The notes below the pieces were generated by a model. The model searched no databases and had not been told where the DNA came from. It saw only the letters and a program-made list of their open reading frames with translations. Positions 1 to 8,233 of a DNA stretch of 64,000 nt are shown here, piece after piece. The position numbers and the translations under genes are program-made. This DNA is from Eubacteriales bacterium. GTDB lineage: Bacteria > Bacillota > Clostridia > Tissierellales > GPF-1. How positions within the stretch are numbered: the stretch's first letter is position 1; every line of letters begins with the position of its first letter. The stretch is taken from contig DAOUQF010000010.1 in the NCBI GenBank assembly GCA_030625815.1, positions 1-64,000 of the forward strand, written 5' to 3'.

Positions 1-135
1 ACGGTTGTCAGAATGTCGGTGCCATGCTGTGGCGGCATTGTGATGGCGGCGCAGCAGGCGATGCTGAACGCGCAAAAGATTGTGCCTTATCGTGAAGTGG
101 TGATCGGACCAGACGGATCGATACTTTCAGAATAA
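1..135 (+). CDS. C-terminal fragment of a 4Fe-4S ferredoxin-type protein
   Basis: The frame is open from base 1 and ends at TAA 133-135, giving the last 44 residues of a protein whose start lies outside the window. It carries a VPCCGG motif followed by an alanine-rich helix and a hydrophilic tail. In anaerobes a double cysteine in this context near the C-terminus is typical of a family of 4Fe-4S dicluster ferredoxin-like proteins, so I read it as the end of such a redox protein. The iron-sulfur motifs themselves are not visible here, so the family call rests on the tail alone. Confidence 0.5.
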   Translation, partial: TVVRMSVPCCGGIVMAAQQAMLNAQKIVPYREVVIGPDGSILSE

Positions 136-137
136 AA

Positions 138-170
138 AACGAACCTCCCGTTATTGGGAGGTTCGTTTTG
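138..170. terminator. Bidirectional terminator between convergent genes
   Basis: A perfect 12-bp stem (138-149 with 156-167) with a 6-nt loop is flanked by A-rich sequence on one side and TTTTGTTT on the other. The minus-strand neighbour ends inside it: its TAA lies at 151-153 in the loop and its last residues are encoded by the stem. Confidence 0.85.
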
Positions 171-441
171 TTTCTATCTGCTGAATTGCATCGAAAGCCT
201 CTTTCAAGCCGGCACCGGTGGCTTGTCGATAAGCTTTTATTGCTTTGTTGCGTTTTCCGTCTGCAAGAAATGCATGTATTTTTGAAAGAGATTCTTCGTC
301 TAGTTTTTCTTCAATCCCTAATTGTTTGGCGATAGAGTCTAGTTTTTTCTCAATATAGCGAATTGAATTTTGTAATTGGCTTATTGCCGCTAGAAGTGCT
401 ACAGTCATGAGTGCAAGTGCACCGAGTATGAGTGGATCCAT
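151..441 (-). CDS. Membrane-anchored protein with ribosomal L7/L12-like C-terminus
   Basis: The 96-residue protein starts at ATG 441-439, which has a GGAGGTG site 5 nt upstream; a longer in-frame extension has no ribosome site. Residues 3-22 are one hydrophobic membrane segment. An amphipathic, coiled-coil-like stretch follows, then a C-terminal region whose motif AIKAYRQATGAGLKEAFDAI closely resembles the helix-turn-helix of ribosomal protein bL12, which contacts translation factors. Small proteins of this design occur in Firmicutes with no known function. Ribosomal binding or factor recruitment at the membrane would be inference. It lies just downstream of another small membrane protein gene on the same strand and is probably co-transcribed with it. 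Confidence 0.8.
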   Translation of the reverse strand: MDPLILGALALMTVALLAAISQLQNSIRYIEKKLDSIAKQLGIEEKLDEESLSKIHAFLADGKRNKAIKAYRQATGAGLKEAFDAIQQIETKRTSQ

Positions 442-475
442 AATTACACCTCCGAAAAAGTTAGAAATCCTATGA

Positions 476-607
476 TTATATTCTGCGTTCCAGCTCATCA
501 ATGCGCTGTGAAACGTGAACAAAGTTCTTGTTTCGTGTTTTTCGTTTTTTTAATAATAGGATCAGGATTCCTGCGAGGAATAATCCGATCGCTATGAGTA
601 TTTCCAT
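476..607 (-). CDS. 43-residue single-pass membrane protein
   Basis: ATG 607-605 is preceded by GGAGGACATC, an excellent ribosome site, and the frame ends at TAA 478-476. The protein has one hydrophobic helix (residues 2-20), a basic KKRKTR stop-transfer segment and a short charged tail, so it should sit with its C-terminus in the cytoplasm. It resembles generic small membrane proteins and I recognise no family. It is likely the first gene of a two-gene transcript with the L12-like gene downstream. Confidence 0.6.
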   Translation of the reverse strand: MEILIAIGLFLAGILILLLKKRKTRNKNFVHVSQRIDELERRI

Positions 608-813
608 GATGTCCTCCAATTTCAGATGAATCTTTCTAGCCTTGCTTATTATGCCTTGTTTTCCGGGAAATGTCAAAGAGGTTGGCATGTCAATCGGCAG
701 ATGCGAATCTCTGTTGTCGATTGACCGTGTGCCGAAGGGTATTTTTTATGTGGAAAATTGTAGTTTATGATAGAATAACGGGGAAAACGAATTTGAAACG
801 GGGAGCGTAATCG

Positions 814-1146
814 ATGAAAAAAGTAGGGATTATTCGGTGTCAACAAACCGAAGATTATTGTCCGGGAACCACTGATTTTAAAATGGCGCAGCATGGGGCC
901 GGCGGCTTTGAAGAGCTGGGACCGGTTGAGATTGTCGGATTTGTTTCCTGTGGCGGATGTCCTGGGAAAAGGGCTGTGGGACGTGCCAAGGTGATGGTGG
1001 AACGAGGCGCTGATGCAATCGCCTTTGCATCATGCATCAAAAAGGGAAATCCCATTGGGATTCCATGTCCGCATTATCAGCAGATGAAAGAGGCCATTGA
1101 GAAACGGTTTGGAGATCAGATTCAGATTATCGAGTGGACACACTAA
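814..1146 (+). CDS. CGGC domain-containing protein
   Basis: This 110-residue soluble protein has the family signature: a start of the form KKVGIIRCQQTEDYCPG, the central SCGGCPGKR motif near residue 50, and a later IPCPHY motif. The conserved cysteines (in IIRC, DYC, CGGC and PCPH) suggest a metal or cluster site. CGGC proteins are widespread in anaerobes and their biochemical function is not established. The ATG at 814 follows a CGGGGAG site. It diverges from the small membrane genes across about 200 bp. Confidence 0.85.
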   Translation: MKKVGIIRCQQTEDYCPGTTDFKMAQHGAGGFEELGPVEIVGFVSCGGCPGKRAVGRAKVMVERGADAIAFASCIKKGNPIGIPCPHYQQMKEAIEKRFGDQIQIIEWTH

Positions 1147-1332
1147 TACATGAGTGTCGATTCATTGATGCAGATTGATATTGTTTGAGGGATGAGTCTG
1201 TATGGTTCAGTATTGCAAATCGAGATCGATGTAAAGAAATCATGGGCAACTCTTGCGATTATGCAAGGGTTGTTTTAAGTTGCAGAAAAATTGGTACGTA
1301 AGTCATAGAGAATCAATTTTTGGGAGGCTGTG

Positions 1333-1917
1333 ATGATTACGATCTTGTTTTTTGCAAGTGTTGCATTGATTGTCGGTGTGGTGATTGTTTCGCGAAACCG
1401 CGAGAAGCTGCGGGAAGAAGTTTTACCGCCTGCTAATCTGGCGGTGGAGAGTCCTGGCTTTGAACCGGATGGAGAAATTCCCAAGCGGCATTCGGGATAC
1501 GGAGAGGATTTGTCACCCGCGTTGAGCTGGTCTGAGGTAGATGGAGCGGCTGTGTCCATTGCCATCATTATGGATGATTTGGACCATCCCATGGGGATCT
1601 TCAATCATTGGGTGATCTGGAATATCCCGGCTGCATGGAATGAGCTCCCCGAGGGGATCGGTCGAGGCGCTGTGTTAGAGGCGTTTCCCGACGTAATTCA
1701 GGGGAAGAGTGCTTATGGCGGGAAGCATTATTATCGGGGTCCGAAACCGCCCTTGGGAAGCCATCGTTATCGATTCCAGGTATTTGTACTGAATATGGAA
1801 TTGGCGATACCCAATGATTCGACAAAGATCGATGTAATCAATGCCATCCAGGATCATATTCTGCAATACGGTGAGTTGATTGGTATTTTTGATTCAGCGA
1901 GCAGATCGAAAGAGTGA
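1333..1917 (+). CDS. YbhB/YbcL family (PEBP-like) protein with membrane anchor
   Basis: The family signature is clear: DDLDHPMGIFNHWVIWNIP, then YRGPKPPLGSHRYRF, the phosphatidylethanolamine-binding-protein ligand pocket seen in bacterial YbhB proteins. Unlike the cytoplasmic members, it begins with a hydrophobic segment of about 18 residues, so the pocket domain is probably exposed outside the membrane. I chose ATG 1333 over GTG 1330 because GGGAGG at 1322-1327 is spaced 5 nt from the ATG and too close to the GTG. The physiological ligand is unknown. It is a single-gene unit followed by its own terminator. Confidence 0.85.
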   Translation: MITILFFASVALIVGVVIVSRNREKLREEVLPPANLAVESPGFEPDGEIPKRHSGYGEDLSPALSWSEVDGAAVSIAIIMDDLDHPMGIFNHWVIWNIPAAWNELPEGIGRGAVLEAFPDVIQGKSAYGGKHYYRGPKPPLGSHRYRFQVFVLNMELAIPNDSTKIDVINAIQDHILQYGELIGIFDSASRSKE

Positions 1918-1934
1918 GAAAAGGTGATTGCGTA

Positions 1935-1977
1935 AAACAGCCAAAGACCTGGTGCGACAGGATTTTGGCTGTTTTTT
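1935..1977 (+). terminator. Rho-independent terminator after the YbhB-like gene
   Basis: AAACAGCCAAA pairs with TTTGGCTGTTT across a 17-18-nt loop and runs into TTTTTT. Confidence 0.8.
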
Positions 1978-2114
1978 ATCGTTTTCGCTTAAATGGATGC
2001 AATATTTGGTTTGAAAAGATAAGGCGATCATTTTCTATTTGGTTTATAATGGAAACAATGAATGAATCGATGGAAAATTCAAAGGAAACATGATCGTATC
2101 AAGGGGGATGGAAT

Positions 2115-3149
2115 ATGAAAATTGAAAATCTGAAAAAAGTGAATCTGGGTCATTATCCGACGCCATTGGAAAAAATGGAGAACCTTTCAAAGGAACTTGG
2201 AAAAGGCGAGTTGTTTATTAAGCGTGACGATACAACGGGTCCAGCCTTTGGAGGGAATAAAACGCGAAAGCTTGAGTATCTTTTCCAAGAGGCCATAGAA
2301 ACCGGCTGCACGGCAGTTCTGACTTTTGGCGGAACGCAGACGAATCATGGAAGGGCAACCGTTGGCGCTGCAATTAAACTTGGATTAAAACCGATTCTAA
2401 TACTTACGGGAGCGGATCCGGGCTATCTTTCAGGCAATCTAACCCTCGATGCATTAATGGGAGCCGATATCTACTTTGTGCCGGAGGAGAAGGACGAAGA
2501 AGCGGTTGCAGATGAAGTGATTCGAAAATATGAGGCCGAGGGAGACAAGGTCTATTCTGTGCCTGTAGGCGGATCCAATTGTTTGGGCGCCGCCGGTTAT
2601 ATCATTTCTGTCAAAGAGATACTCGAGCAGATGAAGGAACGTGATCTGACAATCAATCATGTTGTATGTACTGTGGGATCAATGGGAACCTATGCCGGTT
2701 TGTTGATTGGAGCAAAATATTTCAATGCCCCCTTTGATGTAATCGCAGTGCCGGTGAAGCCTGGCGAAAAAAACGCAGAGGTGCTGGAATATGCCAATGA
2801 GGTATGTGTATATTTTGATCTCGGCATTACAATCGCCGAGGAAGACATTAAAATTGCATATGGACCTGCAAGCGCCCCTTATGCAGGGGAGGAATACAAC
2901 AAGCCGGATCCGATTACGAGAGACGCCATTATGATGCTGGCAAAGAGTGAAGCGATCCTGTTGGATCCTACCTATACGGGGAAAACTTTTCGTGGATTTG
3001 TTGAACTGATACAAGCTGGCGATTGGATCAAATCCAATGAAAATGCGATGTTTATTCACACGGGCGGCGTCATGGCGCTTTGGACAAAAGAGCACTTGGA
3101 TGATATGCAGGAACAACTGAGGATGAATTGTAAAACGACAAAAGTGTAG
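2115..3149 (+). CDS. D-cysteine desulfhydrase / ACC deaminase family PLP enzyme
   Basis: The 344-residue protein is a fold-type II PLP enzyme of the D-cysteine desulfhydrase and 1-aminocyclopropane-1-carboxylate deaminase family. The PLP lysine is predicted in GGNKTRKLEY (Lys49), preceded by KRDD. It also has the GGTQTNHGR segment that normally carries the catalytic serine/asparagine region, and a C-terminal LLDPTYTGK motif typical of the family. D-cysteine desulfhydrases release pyruvate, sulfide and ammonia. The exact substrate cannot be read from sequence and other D-amino acids are possible. The ATG follows AAGGGGG. The gene stands alone. Confidence 0.85.
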   Translation: MKIENLKKVNLGHYPTPLEKMENLSKELGKGELFIKRDDTTGPAFGGNKTRKLEYLFQEAIETGCTAVLTFGGTQTNHGRATVGAAIKLGLKPILILTGADPGYLSGNLTLDALMGADIYFVPEEKDEEAVADEVIRKYEAEGDKVYSVPVGGSNCLGAAGYIISVKEILEQMKERDLTINHVVCTVGSMGTYAGLLIGAKYFNAPFDVIAVPVKPGEKNAEVLEYANEVCVYFDLGITIAEEDIKIAYGPASAPYAGEEYNKPDPITRDAIMMLAKSEAILLDPTYTGKTFRGFVELIQAGDWIKSNENAMFIHTGGVMALWTKEHLDDMQEQLRMNCKTTKV

Positions 3150-3247
3150 GCTTTTTAATGTAAAATGAAGGATTTGTAAATATTGTAAGTCTTATGGAAA
3201 TCAGGGGTTCTTATGAGTTACAATAAAAGAAAAAGGAGGCAAACTTT

Positions 3248-4039
3248 ATGAGAGCACATGAAGTGGATTATAAATTGTATGGGGATGATTTACAGTTTGT
3301 TGAAATTGAATTGGATCCAGGCGAAAGCGTAATTGCAGAAGCGGGAGCCATGATGTATATGGAAGACGGCATTCAAATGGAGACCATTTTTGGAGATGGA
3401 ACCCAGCATGCCAACGGTGGTTTGATGGGGAAATTCTTGTCGGCCGGGAAACGGGTTGTGACAGGCGAGAGTTTGTTTATGACTCTTTTTGGCAATGGCG
3501 GAGGCGGGAAGAGCCATGTTGCCTTTGCGGCTCCATATCCGGGTAAAATTGTAGCGGTTGACTTGATGAATGTACAACAAGAATTGATTTGCCAGAAGGA
3601 TGCGTTTCTTTGTGCGGCAAAGGGAGTCGCAGTGGATATTGCATTTCAAAAGAAACTGGGTACCGGTTTCTTTGGCGGCGAGGGATTTATTATGCAGCGC
3701 TTAAAGGGAGACGGCATGGCTTTCTTGCATGCTGGCGGTACCATTGTAAAGCGCGAAATGCGAGCGGGCGAAACCCTGCGTGTGGATACGGGTTGTTTGG
3801 TTGCCTTGACGGGGGATGTGAATTACGACATTGAATTTGTCGGCAATGTAAAGAGCGCCTTGTTCGGCGGCGAAGGATTGTTCTTTGCAACGCTTCGTGG
3901 TCCAGGTACGGTCTGGTTGCAGTCGTTGCCGTTCAGCCGCATGGCTGACCGTATTATCGCTCATGCACCGAAGTCGGGCGGATCGAGAAAGGGCGAAGGC
4001 AGCTTATTGGGTGCTTTGGGAGATATGATTGATGGCTAA
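3248..4039 (+). CDS. AIM24 / TIGR00266 family protein
   Basis: This 263-residue beta-rich protein shows the family pattern: a start with [17 protein letters not shown], a glycine-rich middle (GNGGGGKSH), [16 protein letters not shown], and a C-terminal [15 protein letters not shown] repeat. AIM24-like proteins form a trimeric double beta-roll and are common in bacteria, with no firm biochemical role. A very strong AAAAGGAGG site precedes the ATG. Its last codons overlap the start of the MmcQ/YjbR gene by 8 bp, so the two are translationally coupled. Confidence 0.88.
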   Translation: MRAHEVDYKLYGDDLQFVEIELDPGESVIAEAGAMMYMEDGIQMETIFGDGTQHANGGLMGKFLSAGKRVVTGESLFMTLFGNGGGGKSHVAFAAPYPGKIVAVDLMNVQQELICQKDAFLCAAKGVAVDIAFQKKLGTGFFGGEGFIMQRLKGDGMAFLHAGGTIVKREMRAGETLRVDTGCLVALTGDVNYDIEFVGNVKSALFGGEGLFFATLRGPGTVWLQSLPFSRMADRIIAHAPKSGGSRKGEGSLLGALGDMIDG

Positions 4040-4409
4040 GGGACCCATGACCCTAGCGCGTGCGGAGGCGCTTTGTTTGCGATTGCCTGGAACGAGCTGC
4101 GATTATCCCTTTGATGAGTTTACTTTGGTTTTTCGTGTTTCGGACAAGATGTTTGCATTGATCAGTGAATCGCGGGAACCGCTCAGCATCAACTTGAAGT
4201 GTGATCCGGACGAAGCATTAAAGCTTCGTTCCATGTATGAACAAGTCACCGCAGGGTATCATATGAATAAGAAGCATTGGAATACCGTTCAGTTGGAAGG
4301 CGTCTTATCGGACGAGCAGATTGAATCGATGATTCAGCATTCTTATGACTTGGTTTTTCGGAAATTGAAAAAGGCGGAACGCGAACGGATTTCTAAGCTT
4401 TCTGAATAG
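4032..4409 (+). CDS. MmcQ/YjbR family protein
   Basis: This small 125-residue protein of the MmcQ/YjbR (CyaY-like fold) family carries the typical opening [14 protein letters not shown], a central [12 protein letters not shown] and the [10 protein letters not shown] segment. The fold is compatible with DNA binding, but the function of the family is unproven. ATG 4032 is used here because GGGAG at 4018-4022 is well spaced; a TTG at 4029 and an internal ATG at 4047 are possible alternatives. It overlaps the AIM24 gene and is followed 15 bp later by the next gene, so 3248-5006 reads as one operon. Confidence 0.85.
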   Translation: MAKGPMTLARAEALCLRLPGTSCDYPFDEFTLVFRVSDKMFALISESREPLSINLKCDPDEALKLRSMYEQVTAGYHMNKKHWNTVQLEGVLSDEQIESMIQHSYDLVFRKLKKAERERISKLSE

Positions 4410-4424
4410 AAAGGAGAATGACAC

Positions 4425-5006
4425 ATGGCACAACTCTGCACCCATTTGCATGTAGCGAAACGAGTATTGGAACGAGAGGGAGATCTATTGGCGAGGGAAT
4501 ATTTCCTGTTGGGCGCTGCAGCTCCAGAATTGTATGATCGCTCTGATGAAGAGAGTTATCGGGAGGTGCATTTTTACACGGGAGATCGTATTGATTTGGA
4601 GAAATTCCGAGTGAATACGAACTATATGAAGCGGGAAAAGAAGTGGTTTTCTTTCTTCTTCGGGTATTATATGCATCTATGGTTGGACGCGTATATCAGC
4701 GAACACGGAAGCGTGATTGTCCCGCCCGGTAAAAAAGGGCTGAGCGATGAGGAGTTCAAGGAAGCCTTTACGGAAAATGTTGAAATCTATGATATGAGGC
4801 AGATTTGCGACTACCTGCGATCTGTCGATTTTGGGGGCGTTCATGATGAAAGCGTACCGACGTTGGAGTTTATCAGTTTGAAAAATTCCTTTGAATTGAT
4901 CAAGGCATGTCGGTATAGCGAAGATGAATTCCCGCATATTACGGTGATTGAAGAGGACGTATACCTTTCATTTATTGAAAAGACAGTTGAAAAGTTTTTT
5001 AAATAA
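4425..5006 (+). CDS. Zinc-dependent phospholipase C-like hydrolase fold protein
   Basis: The 193-residue protein has the arrangement of histidines and aspartates seen in zinc-dependent phospholipase C-like proteins: an N-terminal THLHVAKRVL helix, GAAAPELYDR, then HFYTGDR, and the FGYYMHLWLDAYISEH helix that would supply metal ligands. It has no signal peptide, so a cytoplasmic hydrolase is more likely than a secreted toxin. Sequence divergence is high, so the substrate is unknown. It is the last gene of the operon starting with AIM24. A second protein of the same broad family lies at 15989-16984. Confidence 0.5.
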   Translation: MAQLCTHLHVAKRVLEREGDLLAREYFLLGAAAPELYDRSDEESYREVHFYTGDRIDLEKFRVNTNYMKREKKWFSFFFGYYMHLWLDAYISEHGSVIVPPGKKGLSDEEFKEAFTENVEIYDMRQICDYLRSVDFGGVHDESVPTLEFISLKNSFELIKACRYSEDEFPHITVIEEDVYLSFIEKTVEKFFK

Positions 5007-5031
5007 AGGATTCCAATTGGAATCCTTTTTC
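5006..5031 (+). terminator. Rho-independent terminator
   Basis: A nine-base perfect stem, AAGGATTCC/GGAATCCTT, with an AATT loop is followed by TTTTT. It starts at the stop codon of the upstream gene. Confidence 0.85.
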
Positions 5032-5047
5032 TCAAAGGAGGGGTCGC

Positions 5048-6037
5048 GTGAAGATTGATGCAAAGTATATGGGTTTAACCTTGCAAAGTCCGGTGGTTGT
5101 CGGCGCGTGTGATTTGTCTTTGAATCCGCAGACATTGAAGCGGATGGAGGAATATGGAGCGGGAGCAATCGTCTTTAAATCCATATTTGAAGAGAGCATT
5201 CAGCTGGAAAGCATGCAATTGAAGGAGCTTTTGGAAACGGAGCAGGAACGGGCGAAAAAAATGGCGAAATGGTATTCCAAGATTATGACATCGGGAAATG
5301 ATCGGATCCTAAAGGATCTGCGCCGCGCACGAGAAGCCATTTCCATTCCGTTGATTGCAAATTTGAATGCTTATTCCGAAGAGAGTTGGATCTACTATGT
5401 GAAGGTCTTGGAGGAGTACGGGATTGATGGATTTGAGATTAATTTCTATCATACGCCGGAAGATATGGAGATCTCGGGACAGGAAATGGAAGACCGGGAA
5501 ATTGGGATTATCAAGAGAATCGTTGCGTTGACGGAATTGCCTGTGAGCGTGAAAATGACACGTTGCTACACCAATCCCCTCTATACGGTGAAGCGGTTTA
5601 TGGAAGCTGGAGCAAAAGGGGTAATCCTCTTCAATCAATTTATCGATTCGGATATCGATATTGAAACTGAGGCGAACCTGGCAACCTTTGAATTGACTCA
5701 AGAGGGAGCGTATCGGGAATCTCTTCGATTTACGGCTTTGCTTCACGGGCGGGTCGAGGGTTCGATTATTGCCAATACAGGCATCTATGAGGCGGAGGAG
5801 GCAATCAAATTACTTTTGGCGGGAGCCGATGCGGTTCAAGTCGTCAGCACCCTTTACTTGAATCAAACCTCTCAGATTCAACGGATTATCAAGGGGATTA
5901 CGGACTGGATGGAACGGAAAGGATATGAAACGCTGGATGATTTTCGAGGGAAATGCTCGAAGAGCAATGCCGTGGATCCCTATGCCTTTGAAAGAGCGCA
6001 GTATGTGAAAATCATGCTGGAAGAAAAAAATATTTAA
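5048..6037 (+). CDS. Dihydroorotate dehydrogenase-like flavoprotein
   Basis: This 329-residue TIM-barrel protein of the class 1 dihydroorotate dehydrogenase superfamily has the opening KYMGLTLQSPVVVGACDLS, the FEINFYHTPED segment, PVSVKMTRCYTNPL, and C-terminal GADAVQVVSTLYLN, which would bind the FMN phosphate. The start is GTG 5048 after AAAGGAGG. No pyrimidine biosynthesis gene is nearby and no PyrK-type partner is visible, so this belongs to the 'dihydroorotate dehydrogenase-like' group of unknown substrate rather than being a clear PyrD. It is transcribed alone between two terminators. Confidence 0.8.
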   Translation: MKIDAKYMGLTLQSPVVVGACDLSLNPQTLKRMEEYGAGAIVFKSIFEESIQLESMQLKELLETEQERAKKMAKWYSKIMTSGNDRILKDLRRAREAISIPLIANLNAYSEESWIYYVKVLEEYGIDGFEINFYHTPEDMEISGQEMEDREIGIIKRIVALTELPVSVKMTRCYTNPLYTVKRFMEAGAKGVILFNQFIDSDIDIETEANLATFELTQEGAYRESLRFTALLHGRVEGSIIANTGIYEAEEAIKLLLAGADAVQVVSTLYLNQTSQIQRIIKGITDWMERKGYETLDDFRGKCSKSNAVDPYAFERAQYVKIMLEEKNI

Positions 6038-6043
6038 GAGTTG

Positions 6044-6076
6044 AAGTCGCTAATTAACAGGATTAGCGACTTTTTT
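6044..6076 (+). terminator. Rho-independent terminator
   Basis: AAGTCGCTAAT (6044-6054) pairs perfectly with ATTAGCGACTT (6062-6072) across a 7-nt loop, then TTTT. Confidence 0.9.
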
Positions 6077-6077
6077 A

Positions 6078-6091
6078 TGAAAATGTTTTCA
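6078..6091 (+). promoter_or_regulatory. cre-like catabolite control site
   Basis: TGAAAATGTTTTCA matches the Firmicutes CcpA consensus TGWAANCGNTNWCA at all fixed positions except one (T for C in the centre). It lies 10 bp upstream of the -35 box of the regulator/ribose promoter, so CcpA control of sugar uptake is plausible. CcpA itself is not in the window. Confidence 0.55.
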
Positions 6092-6100
6092 AAAAAGAGG

Positions 6101-6129
6101 TTGACAGATAATTTGGCTGTGCGTATACT
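6101..6129 (+). promoter_or_regulatory. Sigma-A promoter of the ribose-type operon
   Basis: TTGACA at 6101-6106 and TATACT at 6124-6129 are separated by exactly 17 bp. Transcription would start near 6136, about 28 bp before the LacI-type operator. Confidence 0.85.
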
Positions 6130-6163
6130 CGATGTATAGCAAGTTTTCTTTTTTTTAAGGGCA

Positions 6164-6181
6164 TGTGGAAACGTTACCACA
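6164..6181 (+). promoter_or_regulatory. LacI-family operator, copy 1
   Basis: TGTGGAAACGTTACCACA is an 18-bp imperfect palindrome with an AACGTT core, the form bound by LacI/RbsR regulators. It lies between the promoter and the regulator start codon, which implies autoregulation. A nearly identical copy lies before rbsK. Confidence 0.8.
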
Positions 6182-6194
6182 TATCGGAGGGTTT

Positions 6195-7223
6195 ATGGGA
6201 AAAGCGACGATTAAAGATATAGCAAAGCATGCGAGCGTGTCGCCATCCACTGTTTCGAGATTTATCAATGATAGCGGATATGTAAGCGATGAGGCAAGAG
6301 AAAAAATTGAAAAAGCGATCAAGGAATTGAATTATACACCGAATGTATTCGCACAAAATCTTCCGACAGGTGGATCGAATGTCGTTGGTGTTGTTATTCC
6401 CGATATTAACAATCCATTTTTTGGCGAGATTATTAAAGGGATTGCGAGCATATTAGATGCCGAGAATTTGCATATGATTTTATGCGATACGGATGAGAAT
6501 ACTGATAAGGAACTTAAATCATTGGCAATGCTGAAGGGGCAGATGATCAAGGGGTTGTTGATTACGCCGACTTCAGATAAGAATGAATTTAATTCCGAGT
6601 ATTTAGGTCTTCTTGAAAGCATGGGAATCCCCATTGTCTTGATTGACCGAGATGTGAAATATTCGAACTTCGACGGTGTGTTCCTGGATAGTGTGCAGGG
6701 TGCGTTCGAAGCTACCAACGCATTGATTCAAGCGGGACACAGGAGAATTGCAATTATCGCGGGTCCTTTAACATCAAAACCCGGTCGGGATCGATTGAGG
6801 GGCTATAAGAAAGCCTTTGAAATGAATCGGCTGCCATTGGATGAAACCATGATTCTGCATGGAGATTTTCGAGAGAAGAGCGGTTATCAGTTGATGAAAC
6901 ACGTGATCCAAATGGAAGATCGTCCAACGGCTGCATTTACCTGCAATAACCTGATGAACCTGGGTGCGATTAAAGCCATGGTTGAAGAAGGGGTTGAGAT
7001 CGGTACGGATATTTCGTTGATTGGATTCGATGAAATTGAGATCTTGAATACGCTCGCAATGAATATTAGTGTTGTTTCACGCCCGACGAAGAAGATGGGG
7101 GCTGTTGCGGCTCAGATTCTACTGGAAAGATTGAGTGGACAAAGCAAGGAGTCCGCGGGAATAAAACGAATTATTCTTTCACCGAAGCTGTTGTTGAAAG
7201 GATCGGAAAAGCTAGTAAAATAA
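6195..7223 (+). CDS. LacI-family transcriptional regulator, RbsR-like
   Basis: This 342-residue repressor has an N-terminal LacI helix-turn-helix (ATIKDIAKHASVSPSTVSRF, then the hinge helix near residue 50) followed by a periplasmic-binding-protein-like sugar domain (VVGVVIPDINNPFFGE onward). ATG 6195 is chosen because CGGAGGG sits just upstream; an apparent upstream GTG falls inside the operator. It is the first gene of the ribose-type operon and is flanked by two matching operators, so it most likely represses itself and the transport genes until a pentose or its phosphate binds. Confidence 0.9.
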   Translation: MGKATIKDIAKHASVSPSTVSRFINDSGYVSDEAREKIEKAIKELNYTPNVFAQNLPTGGSNVVGVVIPDINNPFFGEIIKGIASILDAENLHMILCDTDENTDKELKSLAMLKGQMIKGLLITPTSDKNEFNSEYLGLLESMGIPIVLIDRDVKYSNFDGVFLDSVQGAFEATNALIQAGHRRIAIIAGPLTSKPGRDRLRGYKKAFEMNRLPLDETMILHGDFREKSGYQLMKHVIQMEDRPTAAFTCNNLMNLGAIKAMVEEGVEIGTDISLIGFDEIEILNTLAMNISVVSRPTKKMGAVAAQILLERLSGQSKESAGIKRIILSPKLLLKGSEKLVK

Positions 7224-7259
7224 AGAAGCCATAGGAATATGGTGTTTCTTTTTCAAGGA

Positions 7260-7277
7260 TATGGAAACGTTACCACA
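7260..7277 (+). promoter_or_regulatory. LacI-family operator, copy 2
   Basis: TATGGAAACGTTACCACA differs from copy 1 at a single base. It ends 14 bp before the rbsK start codon. I see no clear promoter between the regulator and rbsK, so this copy may act by looping with copy 1 or as a roadblock. Confidence 0.78.
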
Positions 7278-7291
7278 TAGGGGGAAATGAA

Positions 7292-8209
7292 ATGAAAAAA
7301 ATCGTAGTAATGGGAAGTTTTGTTGTGGATTTGATGGGTCGAGCGGATCATCTTCCTGCACCGGGTGAAACGGTAAAGGGTGGTTTTTTCAAAGTTGGAC
7401 CCGGCGGAAAGGGCTCGAATCAGGGCGTTGCAGCCAAAAGAATGGGTGCCGATATTACCATGGCAACCAAAATTGGAAGAGATGAATTTGGTGATATTGC
7501 CATGAAAAGTTTTCAAAATGAAGAGATGGATACTGAACTTGTTTTTGTGGATGAAGAAGCTTCGACAGGAGCTGCATTGATCATGGTGGACGAAAACAGC
7601 AGTCAAAATAAAATTTTGGTTACACTAGGCGCCTGCGAAACATTGAATCAGTCGGATATTGAGAAGATTGAATCGGCAATTGACAACGCGGATATTTACT
7701 TAACGCAATTGGAAACAAATGTAGATGCGGTAGAGAAAACGATCGAGTATGCTGCTTCCAAGGAAAAGACAATCGTCTTGAACCCGGCGCCGGTACAAGC
7801 CATTTCGGATGAGATTTATCGTTGCATTGATATTTTCACGCCTAATGAGGTGGAAGCTGGAATCTTAGCTGGAATGGAAGTCAATGATTTTGATGACGCA
7901 AGAAAAGCAGCGAAAGTGTTTCAAGCGAAAGGTGTAAAAAACGTTGTCATCACCATGGGTAAATTGGGAGCGTACTTAAAGACAGCCGATGAGGAAGCGG
8001 TCATTGAAAGCTATACAGTAGATGCCGTTGATACAACAGGAGCAGGGGATGCCTTTAACGGCGGATTGGTCGCAGGGCTGGGCGAAGGAATGGGTTTATT
8101 GGAAGCAACGAAATATGCAAATGCGGTTGCGGCACTATCCGTTACGAAGGTTGGAACAGCGCCGGCGATGCCATATAAAGAGGATGTTTTGAAATTCATC
8201 AATCAGTAA
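7292..8209 (+). CDS. rbsK: Ribokinase-family sugar kinase
   Basis: The 305-residue PfkB-family kinase phosphorylates the imported sugar (ribose to ribose-5-phosphate in the classical pathway). The visible signatures are GPGGKGSNQGVAAKRMGAD near residue 40 and the C-terminal DTTGAGDAFNGG with the catalytic base at Asp253. Because deoC is in the same operon, a deoxyribokinase activity is an alternative. The ATG follows AGGGGGAAATGAA. It is the first structural gene after the second operator. Confidence 0.88.
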   Translation: MKKIVVMGSFVVDLMGRADHLPAPGETVKGGFFKVGPGGKGSNQGVAAKRMGADITMATKIGRDEFGDIAMKSFQNEEMDTELVFVDEEASTGAALIMVDENSSQNKILVTLGACETLNQSDIEKIESAIDNADIYLTQLETNVDAVEKTIEYAASKEKTIVLNPAPVQAISDEIYRCIDIFTPNEVEAGILAGMEVNDFDDARKAAKVFQAKGVKNVVITMGKLGAYLKTADEEAVIESYTVDAVDTTGAGDAFNGGLVAGLGEGMGLLEATKYANAVAALSVTKVGTAPAMPYKEDVLKFINQ

Positions 8210-8233
8210 GCGACATAAAGAGGAGGAGTTAAG

